Part shown: in pieces, positions 1-8,459 of the stretch | Position numbering within the stretch: the stretch's first letter is position 1 | Layout of the letters: each line of letters starts with the position of its first letter | IMG/VR virus record: IMGVR_UViG_3300020733_000038 | Span: 1 to 35,832 of that record | Source of the DNA: a virus | Reading direction: 5' to 3' (one strand) | DNA length: 35,832 nucleotides | Position numbers and translations under genes: made by a program | The notes under the pieces: generated by a model | Database searches by the model: none | The model's input: only the letters and a program-made list of their open reading frames with translations | What the model was told of the DNA's origin: nothing

Positions 1-59
1 GTAGCCTACGACAAAACACGCGTCATTTTTTCAACCCTAACAACCTAAAAGCAACCAAA

Positions 60-473
60 ATGGGAACTAGAGGAACAAAACAGAAGGTTATTACCGAAAT
101 TCAATATGCTGAAGGCGCACCAGATCCGTCGCCTTGGCTCGATGACCTTGCTAAAAAAGAATATCGTCGAGTTGTTGCGATAATGTCTGAGACGACAGGA
201 GCATTGCAGCAAGTGGATATGGCAACGCTTGAAACGTATGCACAAAGCTACGCTGACTTTGCACGCTTGACTGAGGAGATTCGCAAGGAAGGAGAAGTGT
301 TGAAAGCGAACAATACGGTGTACACGCAAGCCAATCCGAAATGTGCGCTACGTCAGGCAGCTATGAAGCAATGCTTATCTGCATCTGCAAAGCTTGGCTT
401 TAATCCTGTTGATCGCAAACGCGCATCTAGCAAGACGATGGGCAAAAAGCATAACCCACTTGATGAATTTTAA
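60..473 (+). CDS. Terminase small subunit, P27-like
   Basis: This 137-residue protein probably recognises phage DNA and starts packaging together with the large terminase encoded at 863. Its N-terminus is short and basic, followed by helical segments (PSPWLDDLAKKEYRRV, then TLETYAQSYADFARL). The C-terminal part ends in a basic tail containing NPVDRKRASSK. This layout and length match the P27 family of small terminases. It is the first gene of the head operon and is followed closely by a small gene and TerL, which supports the call. The start ATG at 60 has no strong Shine-Dalgarno sequence. The HNH gene at the other window end would lie directly upstream if the ends join, which is a common arrangement in HK97-like phages. 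Confidence 0.82.
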   Translation: MGTRGTKQKVITEIQYAEGAPDPSPWLDDLAKKEYRRVVAIMSETTGALQQVDMATLETYAQSYADFARLTEEIRKEGEVLKANNTVYTQANPKCALRQAAMKQCLSASAKLGFNPVDRKRASSKTMGKKHNPLDEF

Positions 474-474
474 G

Positions 475-747
475 ATGAACAATATCGAAACCGCAAAACA
501 ACTTGTGTTAGGTGATCGCAATAATGCTTACGGCGATCCTAAAGATGATTACACGCGCACGGCTAAGATCTGGAGCGGACTGCTTGCTGATAAATTAAAA
601 GACGAGATTACACCAGAGGAAGCTATTTTGATGATGGTAGGATTGAAGCTTTCGCGTGAGATCCACAAGCCAAAGTCTGACAACGTGATAGATGCCTATG
701 GGTATCTGCTTTGTTATGAGTGGGCATCAACTGGAAAAAAGCCATGA
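475..747 (+). CDS. DUF6378-like phage protein
   Basis: A 90-residue protein whose ATG at 475 follows the TerS stop by one base. An in-frame upstream start at 394 would overlap TerS heavily and is unlikely. The pattern GDRNNAYGDPKDDYTRTAKIW, then ITPEEAILMMVGLKLSRE, then DNVIDAYGYLLCYE matches DUF6378. I know this as a small helical phage family whose regularly spaced acidic and Tyr/Gly residues loosely recall MazG-type folds. Function is not established, and a nucleotide-related role would be inference. It overlaps the next small gene by ATGA, suggesting translational coupling within the packaging operon. Confidence 0.75.
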   Translation: MNNIETAKQLVLGDRNNAYGDPKDDYTRTAKIWSGLLADKLKDEITPEEAILMMVGLKLSREIHKPKSDNVIDAYGYLLCYEWASTGKKP

Positions 748-884
748 ACGGTAAAGGATCAGCACCACGCAACTGCTTTAGTGAACAGTTTAGATCCAAT
801 TACGAATCAATAAACTGGAAAAAGAAAAAGAAACCTACGCCTAAGAAAGGCGAAAAGTCTGAATGTCTAATCAAACCACAGTAA
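744..884 (+). CDS. Small basic conserved phage protein (46 aa)
   Basis: This short gene begins with an ATGA overlap on the preceding stop and runs 22 bases into the TerL gene. The product starts MNGKGSAPRNCFSEQFRSNY and has a lysine-rich centre (WKKKKKPTPKK). Small proteins beginning with MNGKG(D/S)xPR and F..N(Y/F) motifs are widespread in phage genomes and have no assigned function. The coupling and the recognisable N-terminus argue that it is real despite its size. Confidence 0.62.
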   Translation: MNGKGSAPRNCFSEQFRSNYESINWKKKKKPTPKKGEKSECLIKPQ

Positions 885-2548
885 ATTTTGTCACAGAATT
901 CGCTCTTGATATTGTCCAGGGACGCAAGACCGCGTGTAAGTGGGTAAAGCTTGCTTGCGAAAGGCATCTGCGCGACTTGAAAGATGCGAGATGGGTGTTT
1001 GATGAGGACGAAGTAAACAAGCGTATTAAGCTTTTTCCGTTACTTAAGCATTACAAAGGCTCGTTTAAAGGTAAGCCGTTCATATTATCCGACTGGCAAA
1101 AGTTTGTAATTGGTTCGATCTTTGGCTGGAAATGGAAAGACAGTGCCAAGCGCCGTTACAGATATGCGTTTATTAAAGTACCGCGTAAGAACGGAAAGAC
1201 ATTTTTAGCTGCTGGTGTAGCAATTCAAATGCTCTTGTATGGTCGCAATCTACAAAAGAACGGAAAGTTGCAGCCAGAGGGTGGTGCGGAAGTATATTTC
1301 GTAGCTACTAAGGAAGATCAGGCAAAGATCGGTTGGAAAGATTGTTGTTCGATTATTAAGCGCTCGCTTGGTTTTTCAGAAAGGCTAACGGTTCGTATTC
1401 ACGAGATTAGATATGACGATCAGGATGCGTTCTGTAAGCCGTTAGGCTCAGACTCAGAGACGTTGGACGGTTTGAATCCTGTTTGTGCAATCAAGGACGA
1501 ATTTCACGCATGGCCTGACAGAAACTTGCACGATGTTATTGAAGATGCTTACGGCGCTCGAGATCAGCCACTTGATTTTATTATTACGACTGAAGGAACG
1601 CTAAGAAATTCTATTCACGACGAAATTGACACGCATTGTAAAAACATTTTGTCGAGCGATGGAAGTTATTTGGATGATTCTTTTTTTGCGATGATTTATG
1701 AGCCAGACGAAGGCGATGATCCGTTTGATGAAAAGACATGGGAAAAGAGTAATCCTAACTTAGGAATATCTAAGTCGATGGATTATATGCGCGATCAGGC
1801 ATCGAAAGCGCGTTTGATGCCGAACAAATACAGTACGTTTTTAACAAAACAACTTAATCGGCGCACGGATATTAGTGAAAGATGGCTTTCAATGGATCAG
1901 TGGGACGCTTGCAAACGCGTAGTTGAGGAAGAAAACTTAGTTGGAATCGCTGGCACTGCTGGCTTAGACCTTGCTCGCTCTCGAGATATGTCATCGTTTC
2001 AAGCGGTATTTCCTGATGGCAATGGCGGTTTCTCAATTGTTTCTAGGTATTGGATACCAGAGGCAGAGATTGAAGAACGTAAACGCAGGGATCGTGTGCC
2101 TTACGACGTATGGGAGAGGCAAGGATTTCTGACAGTAACTGAAGGCAACGTGACTGATTTTCGTTTAATTGAAAACGAAGTGGCAGAACTATGTCACAAG
2201 TTTCAGATCAACGAGCTTGCTTACGATCCAATGTTTGCAACTGATCTTGCTTTGAGGCTTAGGGACGATCACGGCCTAAACGTAACTGAGTTTTCACAGA
2301 CCTTTAAAAACTTTGCAATGCCTTGTAAGGAACTCGAGCGACTCTTGATTTCCGGTCAACTGCACCACAACGGTAATCCAATCTTGCGTTGGAACGCTGG
2401 CAATGTGGTCTCTCGTGTTGGTCCTAGTGGCAATCAGATGCCAGACAAGGCTAAGTCTAGCGCACGAATAGACGGAATCGTAGCGTTACTAATGGCTTTA
2501 GGGAGACAACTTAACACCGAAACCGGCTTGATGCCTATGATTCAATGA
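863..2548 (+). CDS. terL: Terminase large subunit (TerL)
   Basis: The packaging motor ATPase and nuclease, 561 residues, a usual length for HK97-type TerL. The ATPase domain shows a Walker A-like RKNGKT at about 108-113 and a Walker B plus catalytic glutamate in AIKDEFHAW (Asp212, Glu213). A coupling motif TTEGT lies near 242-246. The C-terminal nuclease domain has the expected acidic residues in GLDLARSRD (Asp369), AYDPMF (Asp455) and the late ARIDGIVALLMAL segment (about 538-550). It pumps DNA into the prohead through the portal encoded at 2836 and cuts at the genome ends. The start overlaps the small upstream gene and the end overlaps the next gene by ATGA. Confidence 0.95.
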   Translation: MSNQTTVNFVTEFALDIVQGRKTACKWVKLACERHLRDLKDARWVFDEDEVNKRIKLFPLLKHYKGSFKGKPFILSDWQKFVIGSIFGWKWKDSAKRRYRYAFIKVPRKNGKTFLAAGVAIQMLLYGRNLQKNGKLQPEGGAEVYFVATKEDQAKIGWKDCCSIIKRSLGFSERLTVRIHEIRYDDQDAFCKPLGSDSETLDGLNPVCAIKDEFHAWPDRNLHDVIEDAYGARDQPLDFIITTEGTLRNSIHDEIDTHCKNILSSDGSYLDDSFFAMIYEPDEGDDPFDEKTWEKSNPNLGISKSMDYMRDQASKARLMPNKYSTFLTKQLNRRTDISERWLSMDQWDACKRVVEEENLVGIAGTAGLDLARSRDMSSFQAVFPDGNGGFSIVSRYWIPEAEIEERKRRDRVPYDVWERQGFLTVTEGNVTDFRLIENEVAELCHKFQINELAYDPMFATDLALRLRDDHGLNVTEFSQTFKNFAMPCKELERLLISGQLHHNGNPILRWNAGNVVSRVGPSGNQMPDKAKSSARIDGIVALLMALGRQLNTETGLMPMIQ

Positions 2549-2790
2549 ACTCAGAAGATATATATCTAACTACAAAGGAACTAAGAGCTAGATTTGAAGA
2601 TGCAGGAATAACACGCAGCACGAAATTCTTTCGTTGGCTGATTCGTTCTTGTCCAAAGAACATCGCAAATCGTTATTTGAAATTTAGTGATGGCATGGAA
2701 TATTGGCGTGCCAATCCAGATTTACGTCCACCTGTGTTGCCAAAAAGGAGACGAATCGTACTAAAAAGGCAACAAATGAAAACTTTGTGA
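2545..2790 (+). CDS. Small basic protein, possible winged-helix
   Basis: An 81-residue protein coupled to TerL by an ATGA overlap. The N-terminal half (YLTTKELRARFEDAGITRST) looks like the helix-turn-helix start of excisionase/MerR-like domains, and the C-terminus is strongly basic (PKRRRIVLKRQQ). Proteins of this type between terL and portal are common but unassigned. A DNA-binding role in packaging or regulation would be inference. It resembles in layout the 60-residue protein encoded at 29606. Confidence 0.55.
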   Translation: MNSEDIYLTTKELRARFEDAGITRSTKFFRWLIRSCPKNIANRYLKFSDGMEYWRANPDLRPPVLPKRRRIVLKRQQMKTL

Positions 2791-2808
2791 CCTTTTAAGC
2801 AACCTTTA

Positions 2809-2827
2809 GCAGTTATAGTTTAACTGC
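2809..2827. repeat. 7-bp inverted repeat before portal gene
   Basis: GCAGTTA and TAACTGC are exact complements separated by five bases, ending nine bases before the TTG that opens the portal frame. It lies in the only sizeable gap (about 45 bases) among the head genes. It could form a small RNA hairpin influencing portal translation, or be an operator-like site. No T-run follows, so a terminator is unlikely. Confidence 0.4.
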
Positions 2828-2835
2828 AATATAAC

Positions 2836-4179
2836 TTGTTTAGTTGTGTGCCGAGCGCCACAACCGAAACAAGGATTGTACCGCAGACCTTTTGGTCGAA
2901 GGTACGAAACGCGACAAGACTTCTGCCTAAAAAGCAGGAGACACGCGGTGCGTTGGATAATTTAGCCGGCGTTTCAGATTTTGGTCAGCCACAAAGCTGG
3001 TTGCTTAATTTCTTAGGCTTACCAAGCAAGTCAGGTGCTGCCGTATCGCATACAACTGCGATGAACATTCCGACCGTTTACGCGTGCGTAAACATTTTGT
3101 CGGAGGCAATGGCTACGATTCCGCTTCGCTTATACAGAAAGACCGCAAATGGTCGCGAGGAAGCAACTGACCTTGATCTTTATGATTTGATGGTAACGTC
3201 GCCGGACGGTTTTCGCACGGCGTTTGAGTGGAGACGTTTCATGCAAGCCTGCCTTTCATGGCGTGGCAATGCGTACTCTCGCATTTACCGCAATACTTAT
3301 GGCGAACCTGAAAGAATCATTCCACTCAATCCTGAGTTTGTGTCGATATGGCCTCAAGCGGACGGCACGGCTTTGTACCGATATAAGTCGGAAAACATCC
3401 CATTTACAGACATTGTCCACCTTAAAGGACTGTCAACAAACGGCTGGATCGGACACAGTCCAATCACGCTCATGCGTGAAGCGCTCGGTCTCGCGCTCAC
3501 GACGGAAGAACACGCGTCGAGGCACTTCGCAAACGGCGCGACTCCTGGGGGACTGCTAGTTGTACCTAAGAATTTAACATCTCAGCAGCTCGAGGAACTC
3601 GAAGCACAGTGGGATACTAAGCACCGTGGCGTTGGATCGGTAAACCGTCCAATGATTGCAAGCGGTGGTCTTGATTGGAAACAGATCGGACTAAGCAACG
3701 AAGATTCGCAATTTTTAGCTTCTCGAGAATTCCAAGTTGATGAAATTGCAATGGGTTTCCGCGTTCCTGTTGTTTTAATTCGCAACACAAGCAAAGCATC
3801 ATCTTGGGGAACTGGCATTGAGACAATTACGCAAGGCTTTGTTAAATTTACTTTAGCTCCACTAGCTCGTTCATGGGAGCAGTCGCTTGATTTATCGCTT
3901 CTAACTTACGCGCAACGTAAAGCTGGTTATTATTTTAGTTTTGATTTCCGCAGCTTAATGCGCGGAGACGCAAAGACACGCGCAGCGTTTTATCAGACCA
4001 TGCGCAACATTGGTGCGATGAGTGTAAATGAGATTCGCGCTGAAGAACATTTTAACGATCTACCCGACAACATAGGCGATGATTATCGCTTGCCATTTAA
4101 TGGCACTGGAGGAGCGGTCGCAGCACAACCAGCCATTGCCAAAGGCGATGAAGTAGAAGCAGGAGATGACGAATCATGA
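2836..4179 (+). CDS. Portal protein, HK97 family
   Basis: The portal forms the dodecameric DNA gateway and connects the head with packaging and tail proteins. The 447-residue length is usual for the HK97 family. Family signatures visible include TTAMNIPTVYACVNILSEAM (about 76-95), the MQACLSWRGNAYSRI segment, FTDIVHLKGLSTNGWIGHSP, and the later FRVPVVLIRN and LAPLARSWEQSL segments. The start is uncertain: the frame opens with TTG at 2836, and a GTG at 2848 is possible. Neither has a clear Shine-Dalgarno sequence and no ATG exists early in the frame. The gene ends in an ATGA overlap with the protease gene. Confidence 0.92.
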   Translation: MFSCVPSATTETRIVPQTFWSKVRNATRLLPKKQETRGALDNLAGVSDFGQPQSWLLNFLGLPSKSGAAVSHTTAMNIPTVYACVNILSEAMATIPLRLYRKTANGREEATDLDLYDLMVTSPDGFRTAFEWRRFMQACLSWRGNAYSRIYRNTYGEPERIIPLNPEFVSIWPQADGTALYRYKSENIPFTDIVHLKGLSTNGWIGHSPITLMREALGLALTTEEHASRHFANGATPGGLLVVPKNLTSQQLEELEAQWDTKHRGVGSVNRPMIASGGLDWKQIGLSNEDSQFLASREFQVDEIAMGFRVPVVLIRNTSKASSWGTGIETITQGFVKFTLAPLARSWEQSLDLSLLTYAQRKAGYYFSFDFRSLMRGDAKTRAAFYQTMRNIGAMSVNEIRAEEHFNDLPDNIGDDYRLPFNGTGGAVAAQPAIAKGDEVEAGDDES

Positions 4180-4841
4180 ACAAACACATTGAACATCGCG
4201 CAATTAAAGGAATCGAATTTCGCGCAGCAAAAGAAGGATCAGGATCAATCGGAACACTCATTGGATATGCAGCAGTGTTTAATTCCGATAGCGTTGACAT
4301 GGGCGGTTGGGTAGAGCGCATTGCCCCCGGTGCTTTTAAACGCACGCTTACTGAAAATCCTGATGTTTACGCTTTCTGGTCGCACAATTCAGAGCATCCA
4401 ATTGCACGCACACCTAATACGTTGCGCCTTTCTGAAGATGACCACGGCCTTCGTTGCGAAATCGATTTAATCGATACACGCGCTAACAATGATCTTCTGG
4501 CAAAAATTCGTGCAGGGATTGTTGATTCAATGTCTTTTGGATTTAGGCCGGTTTCTCAGCAATGGGATTCGAACGTAGATCCAAGCGTCGGCGATGGCGA
4601 TGATTCTGTTAGAACGCTTTTAGACGTTGATCTTTTTGAAGTCAGTCCATGCGTATGGCCTGCTTATCCAGATACTTCGATTGCAGAACGTTCATTTAAG
4701 AAGTTCCGCGAAGTATGCGAAGCAACACCTGCGGTTCGCTCGCTCTCGTTTAAGAACGAGGAGCCAGTAGTTCCTGCAACGACTTTGTCAGATAATATAA
4801 ACGCCAAGAGCTTGTGGGAGGCTCGTGCGCGTTTCCTTTAA
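4176..4841 (+). CDS. Prohead protease, HK97 family (S78)
   Basis: A serine protease of 221 residues that cleaves the scaffolding-like arm of the capsid protein during head maturation. Visible signatures are GTLIGYAAVFNSDS near the N-terminus, the catalytic His context FWSHNSEHPIAR, and the catalytic Ser context IVDSMSFGFRP. The C-terminal part (after about residue 165) is variable, as in the family. It sits between portal and major capsid genes in the standard HK97 order and is coupled to portal by ATGA. Confidence 0.92.
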   Translation: MNKHIEHRAIKGIEFRAAKEGSGSIGTLIGYAAVFNSDSVDMGGWVERIAPGAFKRTLTENPDVYAFWSHNSEHPIARTPNTLRLSEDDHGLRCEIDLIDTRANNDLLAKIRAGIVDSMSFGFRPVSQQWDSNVDPSVGDGDDSVRTLLDVDLFEVSPCVWPAYPDTSIAERSFKKFREVCEATPAVRSLSFKNEEPVVPATTLSDNINAKSLWEARARFL

Positions 4842-4862
4842 ACCGAACTCCCGTATCATAAT

Positions 4863-6206
4863 ATGAGCCAACTAAAAATCAGAAAATTGCAGGAGGAAAT
4901 TGGCGCGGTGAAAAAGGAAATCCGCACCTACCTCGATGCTAATCAGAACATCAAGTCCGATGACGCAAAGTTGAAAGAACTCGAAGCTCGCTTCGATTCC
5001 GTAAATAGCCAAATCGAAATTGAAACTCGCCAGCTTGCACGCGAAAGCGCAGCACCTCGTGAGCTTTCAATCAGCGAACAACGTGATTCACAACGTTTCC
5101 ATCTTGGAAAAGCACTTCAAGGTACTCTAACAGGTAAACTTGATGGCGTTGAAAAAGAATTAAACGATGAAGGTATTCGCGAAGCTCGCGATGCTGGAAT
5201 TAAGAACAACGGTGGCTTAATGCTTCCTTCATTCTTCGTTCGTCGTCAAAACCGTTTAGAACAACGTGCTATGACTGCAACTGGCACAACTTCAACTTCT
5301 CTGGACCAAGGTGGTCAAACGATCGCTACAACTCCAGAAGGTCTTGTTGATTCTTTCTACGAAGCAATGGTGCTTGAGAAAGCCGGTTTTACAATCATCG
5401 AAGGCTTAGTTGGTAACGTTCCATTCCCTCGTTATGTAAAGGATTCAAATCCTCCAACGAAGGCAGAAAATGCAACTTCAACCGCACTTGCACCAACAAC
5501 TGCAACAATCACTCTAACTCCTCACCGTCTGCCTGCATATACAGACATTTCCGAGCAATTACTCATGCAGTCATCTGCTGCAATTGAGACAGTTGTTCGC
5601 CGTAACATTGCGGAACAAATGGCTGCACAAATGCAGAACTTGGTCATCAACGGTACAGGTTCAAGCAATCAACCAACTGGTATCTTGAACACTTCTGGCA
5701 TCGGCGCTCTATACGCTGGTGGTGCTAACACAACTAGCTCAACCTATGCAAACGGTTCCGCTCAAGTATGGTCTGACTGGGTAAATCTTGAAACATACGT
5801 TGCAAGCCAGAACGTAAGTGGTGGTCGCCTTGGTTATTTAACGAACGCAAAAGTTCGTGGTCAAGCAAAGCAAACCTTAAAGGGTCTAAAGACCATTGGT
5901 TCCACAACTGCAACTGACTCACGCATGATCTGGGATGATGGTGATGAAGTTAATGCTTATCCAGCATTCGTCACTAACTCAGTATATTCGACTGGTACAA
6001 AAGGAACAGGCACAGGTCTTTCCTCACTCATCCACGGTCGTTTCGACGATGGTTATGTCGGTATGTGGGCAGGATTAAGTTTAGAACTCTTACGCGATGG
6101 AACACTCGCTACTCAGGGCTTCTACCGCTTAGTCGGCGCTCTCTACTTCGACTTTGGCATTGTTCGCCCAGTGTCATTCGCAGCTATTCAGGACATCAGC
6201 GCCTAA
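4863..6206 (+). CDS. Major capsid protein, HK97 gp5-like
   Basis: The main head shell subunit, 447 residues. Residues 1 to about 75 form a charged coiled coil (KIRKLQEEIGAVKKEIRTYL) typical of the delta domain that serves as internal scaffold and is removed by the protease encoded at 4176. The HK97 fold follows, with signatures such as SLDQGGQTIATTPEGLVDSF, NGTGSSNQPTGIL and the late GRFDDGYVGMWAGLSLELLRD. A T-tailed hairpin lies just after the stop, and the gap around it is the only substantial one in this part of the operon. That is consistent with separate control of this highly expressed gene. Confidence 0.93.
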   Translation: MSQLKIRKLQEEIGAVKKEIRTYLDANQNIKSDDAKLKELEARFDSVNSQIEIETRQLARESAAPRELSISEQRDSQRFHLGKALQGTLTGKLDGVEKELNDEGIREARDAGIKNNGGLMLPSFFVRRQNRLEQRAMTATGTTSTSLDQGGQTIATTPEGLVDSFYEAMVLEKAGFTIIEGLVGNVPFPRYVKDSNPPTKAENATSTALAPTTATITLTPHRLPAYTDISEQLLMQSSAAIETVVRRNIAEQMAAQMQNLVINGTGSSNQPTGILNTSGIGALYAGGANTTSSTYANGSAQVWSDWVNLETYVASQNVSGGRLGYLTNAKVRGQAKQTLKGLKTIGSTTATDSRMIWDDGDEVNAYPAFVTNSVYSTGTKGTGTGLSSLIHGRFDDGYVGMWAGLSLELLRDGTLATQGFYRLVGALYFDFGIVRPVSFAAIQDISA

Positions 6207-6227
6207 TAGTTAGCAACTAAATACAAT

Positions 6228-6270
6228 CCCACTCTTGGTAGGGTATGCCAAGGGTGGGAACACTTTTCTT
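6228..6270 (+). terminator. Hairpin with T-rich tail after capsid gene
   Basis: CCCACTCTTGG (6228-6238) pairs with CCAAGGGTGGG (6248-6258), 11 positions with one T:G wobble and a nine-base loop. CTTTTCTT follows five bases later. It lies 22 bases after the capsid stop and just before the next gene. It fits an intrinsic terminator or partial attenuator that raises capsid mRNA over the downstream genes. The T-tract is imperfect, so readthrough is likely. Confidence 0.6.
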
Positions 6271-6273
6271 CCC

Positions 6274-6489
6274 ATGATTATTAAAATTACACGATCTTGT
6301 CGGGGACGCTCTCGCTCATTTGATGAAAATCAAATCGTTGATCTGCCAGAAAACGAAGCGGTCGAGCTTATTATGGCTGAGGCAGCTTATGCCACAGACC
6401 TTCCTGTTGAAACAACTACCGCAGCACCAGCAATGGTAAACACGGAGTCTCCAATTGCTAAAGCGCTAAAGATTAGCCGTCGCAAGTAA
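6274..6489 (+). CDS. Small hypothetical head-region protein (71 aa)
   Basis: Starts at ATG 6274 just after the capsid hairpin. A longer reading from 6235 would translate through the hairpin stem and is unlikely. The product begins MIIKITRSCRGRSRSFDENQ, continues with QIVDLPENEAVELIMAEAAY and ends in a Thr/Ala-rich linker and a basic tip (ALKISRRK). This pattern (short beta N-terminus, then D(V/L)PE.EA..LI..G.A) is common in small phage proteins that follow capsid genes. A head-tail connector or decoration role is possible but unproven. It overlaps the next gene by TAATG. Confidence 0.65.
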   Translation: MIIKITRSCRGRSRSFDENQIVDLPENEAVELIMAEAAYATDLPVETTTAAPAMVNTESPIAKALKISRRK

Positions 6490-7223
6490 TGCCATACGTC
6501 GTTACAACACCTCCTAGTTCTGAGCCGGTATCGTTAGCCGATGCTCGCGACTATATGCGCATCGAGAACTCTGATGAAGATACAGTAATCAGTGGACTCG
6601 TTACGGCTGCTAGGGTGTTTGTGGAAAATTACACAGGACGTAATTTGGTAAACACGCAATGGACGCTGGTAATGCCACAGTTCATACCAGATGACATTCC
6701 GAATTTGCCTAATCTTCAGAATCTTTACTCGATTTACCTGCCTGCTGCTTACAACAACGTTGTTTTCCTCAATTATCAGGACTTAAAAAAGTATTCTAAA
6801 TCGGTACGCGAGGTGTTGATTGCTAAAAATCCACTCGTTTCTGTCGATTCAATTACTTACTACGATACAAATAACACGTTTCAAACGTGGTCGGTAGGAT
6901 CTCCAGCGCAGTATTATTTGGATACCGCAAGCACGATTGCTCGCATTGTCTTAGATCCTAACGCTAGTTTTCCTGATACTTATCAGCGTCCAGATGCAAT
7001 TAGCATCAAATTTACGGCAGGATATGGCTCTGCGCTTCCTGCTCCATTACTTTTAGCGATTAAGCAACTTGCTGCGTTCTTCTACGAATCAGATCAGGCA
7101 CGTTCTGCCTCTGAAATTCGCGGATCAAGTAGCGATGAACTGCTTAATCATCTTCCTGCGGTCAAAGCGATCTTAGATCAGTACCGCACTACATTCTTGG
7201 CTTACCCCGGAACGATGGCGTAA
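6489..7223 (+). CDS. Head-tail adaptor, gp6-like (phiE125 gp8 type)
   Basis: A 244-residue connector protein that docks beneath the portal ring. The N-terminal pattern PPSSEPVSLADARDYMRIENSDEDTVI continues with helices carrying AARVFVENYTGRNLVNTQW, the signature of the gp6-like head-tail connector family. The late ALPAPLLLAIKQLAAFFYE segment is the conserved C-terminal helix. It is longer than HK97 gp6 because of a beta insertion around residues 65-165, as in the phiE125 gp8 subgroup. In ordinary phages the next gene is the head-tail joining protein, but here that gene is about 8.9 kb away at 16152. Confidence 0.85.
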   Translation: MPYVVTTPPSSEPVSLADARDYMRIENSDEDTVISGLVTAARVFVENYTGRNLVNTQWTLVMPQFIPDDIPNLPNLQNLYSIYLPAAYNNVVFLNYQDLKKYSKSVREVLIAKNPLVSVDSITYYDTNNTFQTWSVGSPAQYYLDTASTIARIVLDPNASFPDTYQRPDAISIKFTAGYGSALPAPLLLAIKQLAAFFYESDQARSASEIRGSSSDELLNHLPAVKAILDQYRTTFLAYPGTMA

Positions 7224-7231
7224 CCGTAACG

Positions 7232-7687
7232 ATGTATAAAACTTTATACATAGATACTTCTAGCGGTAACGTCGCAACAACTGCAACGGCACTGGATTAT
7301 TATCCACCGATTGAGATGTATTTGCGCGATGTAAGTCAGGTTGGGATCTCATTTACTTACAATGCAGCACCAATCACCTCGAGTGTTTTGGCTAACGGCA
7401 GTAAATTGAATGTTGGAATTAAGACCGCATCAATTACTTCGTCCGTTTTAACTTACGCAAATACCTACACGTTAAGCGGTGATGGCAAAACGGCATTGGT
7501 AAATCTTAATTTAGATACTCCTGCGCTCGTAACTTACTTTAAAAATAACGTTCCACCATCACAACAGAAAGAAACATTCTGGTTTGAAGTGGAAGTGTCT
7601 GCTTCTGACAACTCGTTTCGCAAAACGTATTGTCAGTCAGAAGTTGTAATTCACAAAGACGTAAATTCAACAGGAGCATCGGTGTAA
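7232..7687 (+). CDS. Fibre/baseplate-like beta protein, tandem copy 1
   Basis: A 151-residue protein clearly homologous to the first ~150 residues of the next gene product. Shared blocks include LYIDxxxGxxAsT, M(Y)LRDV, VLANxSxLxxGIKTAS, FWFEVEVSASD and TYCQ. The alternation of polar and hydrophobic residues suggests a beta-sandwich. The layout reminds me of N-terminal domains of receptor-binding upper baseplate proteins (BppU-like), but this is only a fold-level impression. It begins the fibre cassette that interrupts the head-completion genes. Confidence 0.6.
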   Translation: MYKTLYIDTSSGNVATTATALDYYPPIEMYLRDVSQVGISFTYNAAPITSSVLANGSKLNVGIKTASITSSVLTYANTYTLSGDGKTALVNLNLDTPALVTYFKNNVPPSQQKETFWFEVEVSASDNSFRKTYCQSEVVIHKDVNSTGASV

Positions 7688-7688
7688 A

Positions 7689-8459
7689 ATGTACAATTCA
7701 CTTTACATCGACATTGCAACAGGCGACATAGCATCAACCGCAGGAGATGCTGATGTTTATCAACCACTTCAAATGTACTTGCGCGATGTCTTACCGATTT
7801 CGCTGCAATTCCTTTCAAATGGATCTCCTGTAACTTCAACAGTTTTAGCTAATAATAGCATTTTGCGGTTAGGAATTAAAACCGCATCGATGACATCAAC
7901 GCTACTAGCTGCGTCATCGACCTATACTTTAAGCACCGATGGAACGGCTGCTTTAGTTATACTAAACCTTAACACCACGGATTTAGTTAATTACTTTACA
8001 TCTAACGTTTCACCTACCGCAAGACAGGCATCGTTCTGGTTTGAGGTTGAGGTAAGCGCTTCAGATGAATCAACGCGTCAGACATATTGCCAAACGAAGG
8101 TCACGATCATCAAGGACATCAATGCTCCTACGGATCTGCCTCCAACTCCTGCAACAACTGACACGCACGTTTTAAAAGGAGCTTTGTTTGATTCAAACGG
8201 CAATGCGTTTTGTCCTAACTTTCTTAACTTTCGTCCAGATATTACAGGACCATCAGGCGGTGGCTCAAATTTGGATGCAGTACCTACTGCAAGCGCTACT
8301 AAGCCAATGGTTTTTATTACTTTTTACGGCAATCAGTTACGGCCTTGGATACTGACTGCTTCAAGTGGAACTCCAGTCACAGGAACAGGAATAGTTGTTC
8401 CGCTCGATTGGAATTCCTTAACGAACAACGTCCAGTGGACCGAACTCGCTTTCTCCTGA
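7689..8459 (+). CDS. Fibre/baseplate-like beta protein, tandem copy 2
   Basis: A 256-residue paralogue of the upstream gene, extended by about 100 residues. The first part repeats LYIDxxxGxxAST, MYLRDV, VLANNSxLRLGIKTASMTST and FWFEVEVSASDEST. After a Pro-rich linker (DLPPTPATTDTHV), the C-terminal part is a separate small domain ending in WNSLTNNVQWTELAFS. It probably works with the giant fibre whose gene starts within its stop codon (TGATG). The extension may be the junction to that fibre. Function is inferred from position. Confidence 0.6.
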   Translation: MYNSLYIDIATGDIASTAGDADVYQPLQMYLRDVLPISLQFLSNGSPVTSTVLANNSILRLGIKTASMTSTLLAASSTYTLSTDGTAALVILNLNTTDLVNYFTSNVSPTARQASFWFEVEVSASDESTRQTYCQTKVTIIKDINAPTDLPPTPATTDTHVLKGALFDSNGNAFCPNFLNFRPDITGPSGGGSNLDAVPTASATKPMVFITFYGNQLRPWILTASSGTPVTGTGIVVPLDWNSLTNNVQWTELAFS

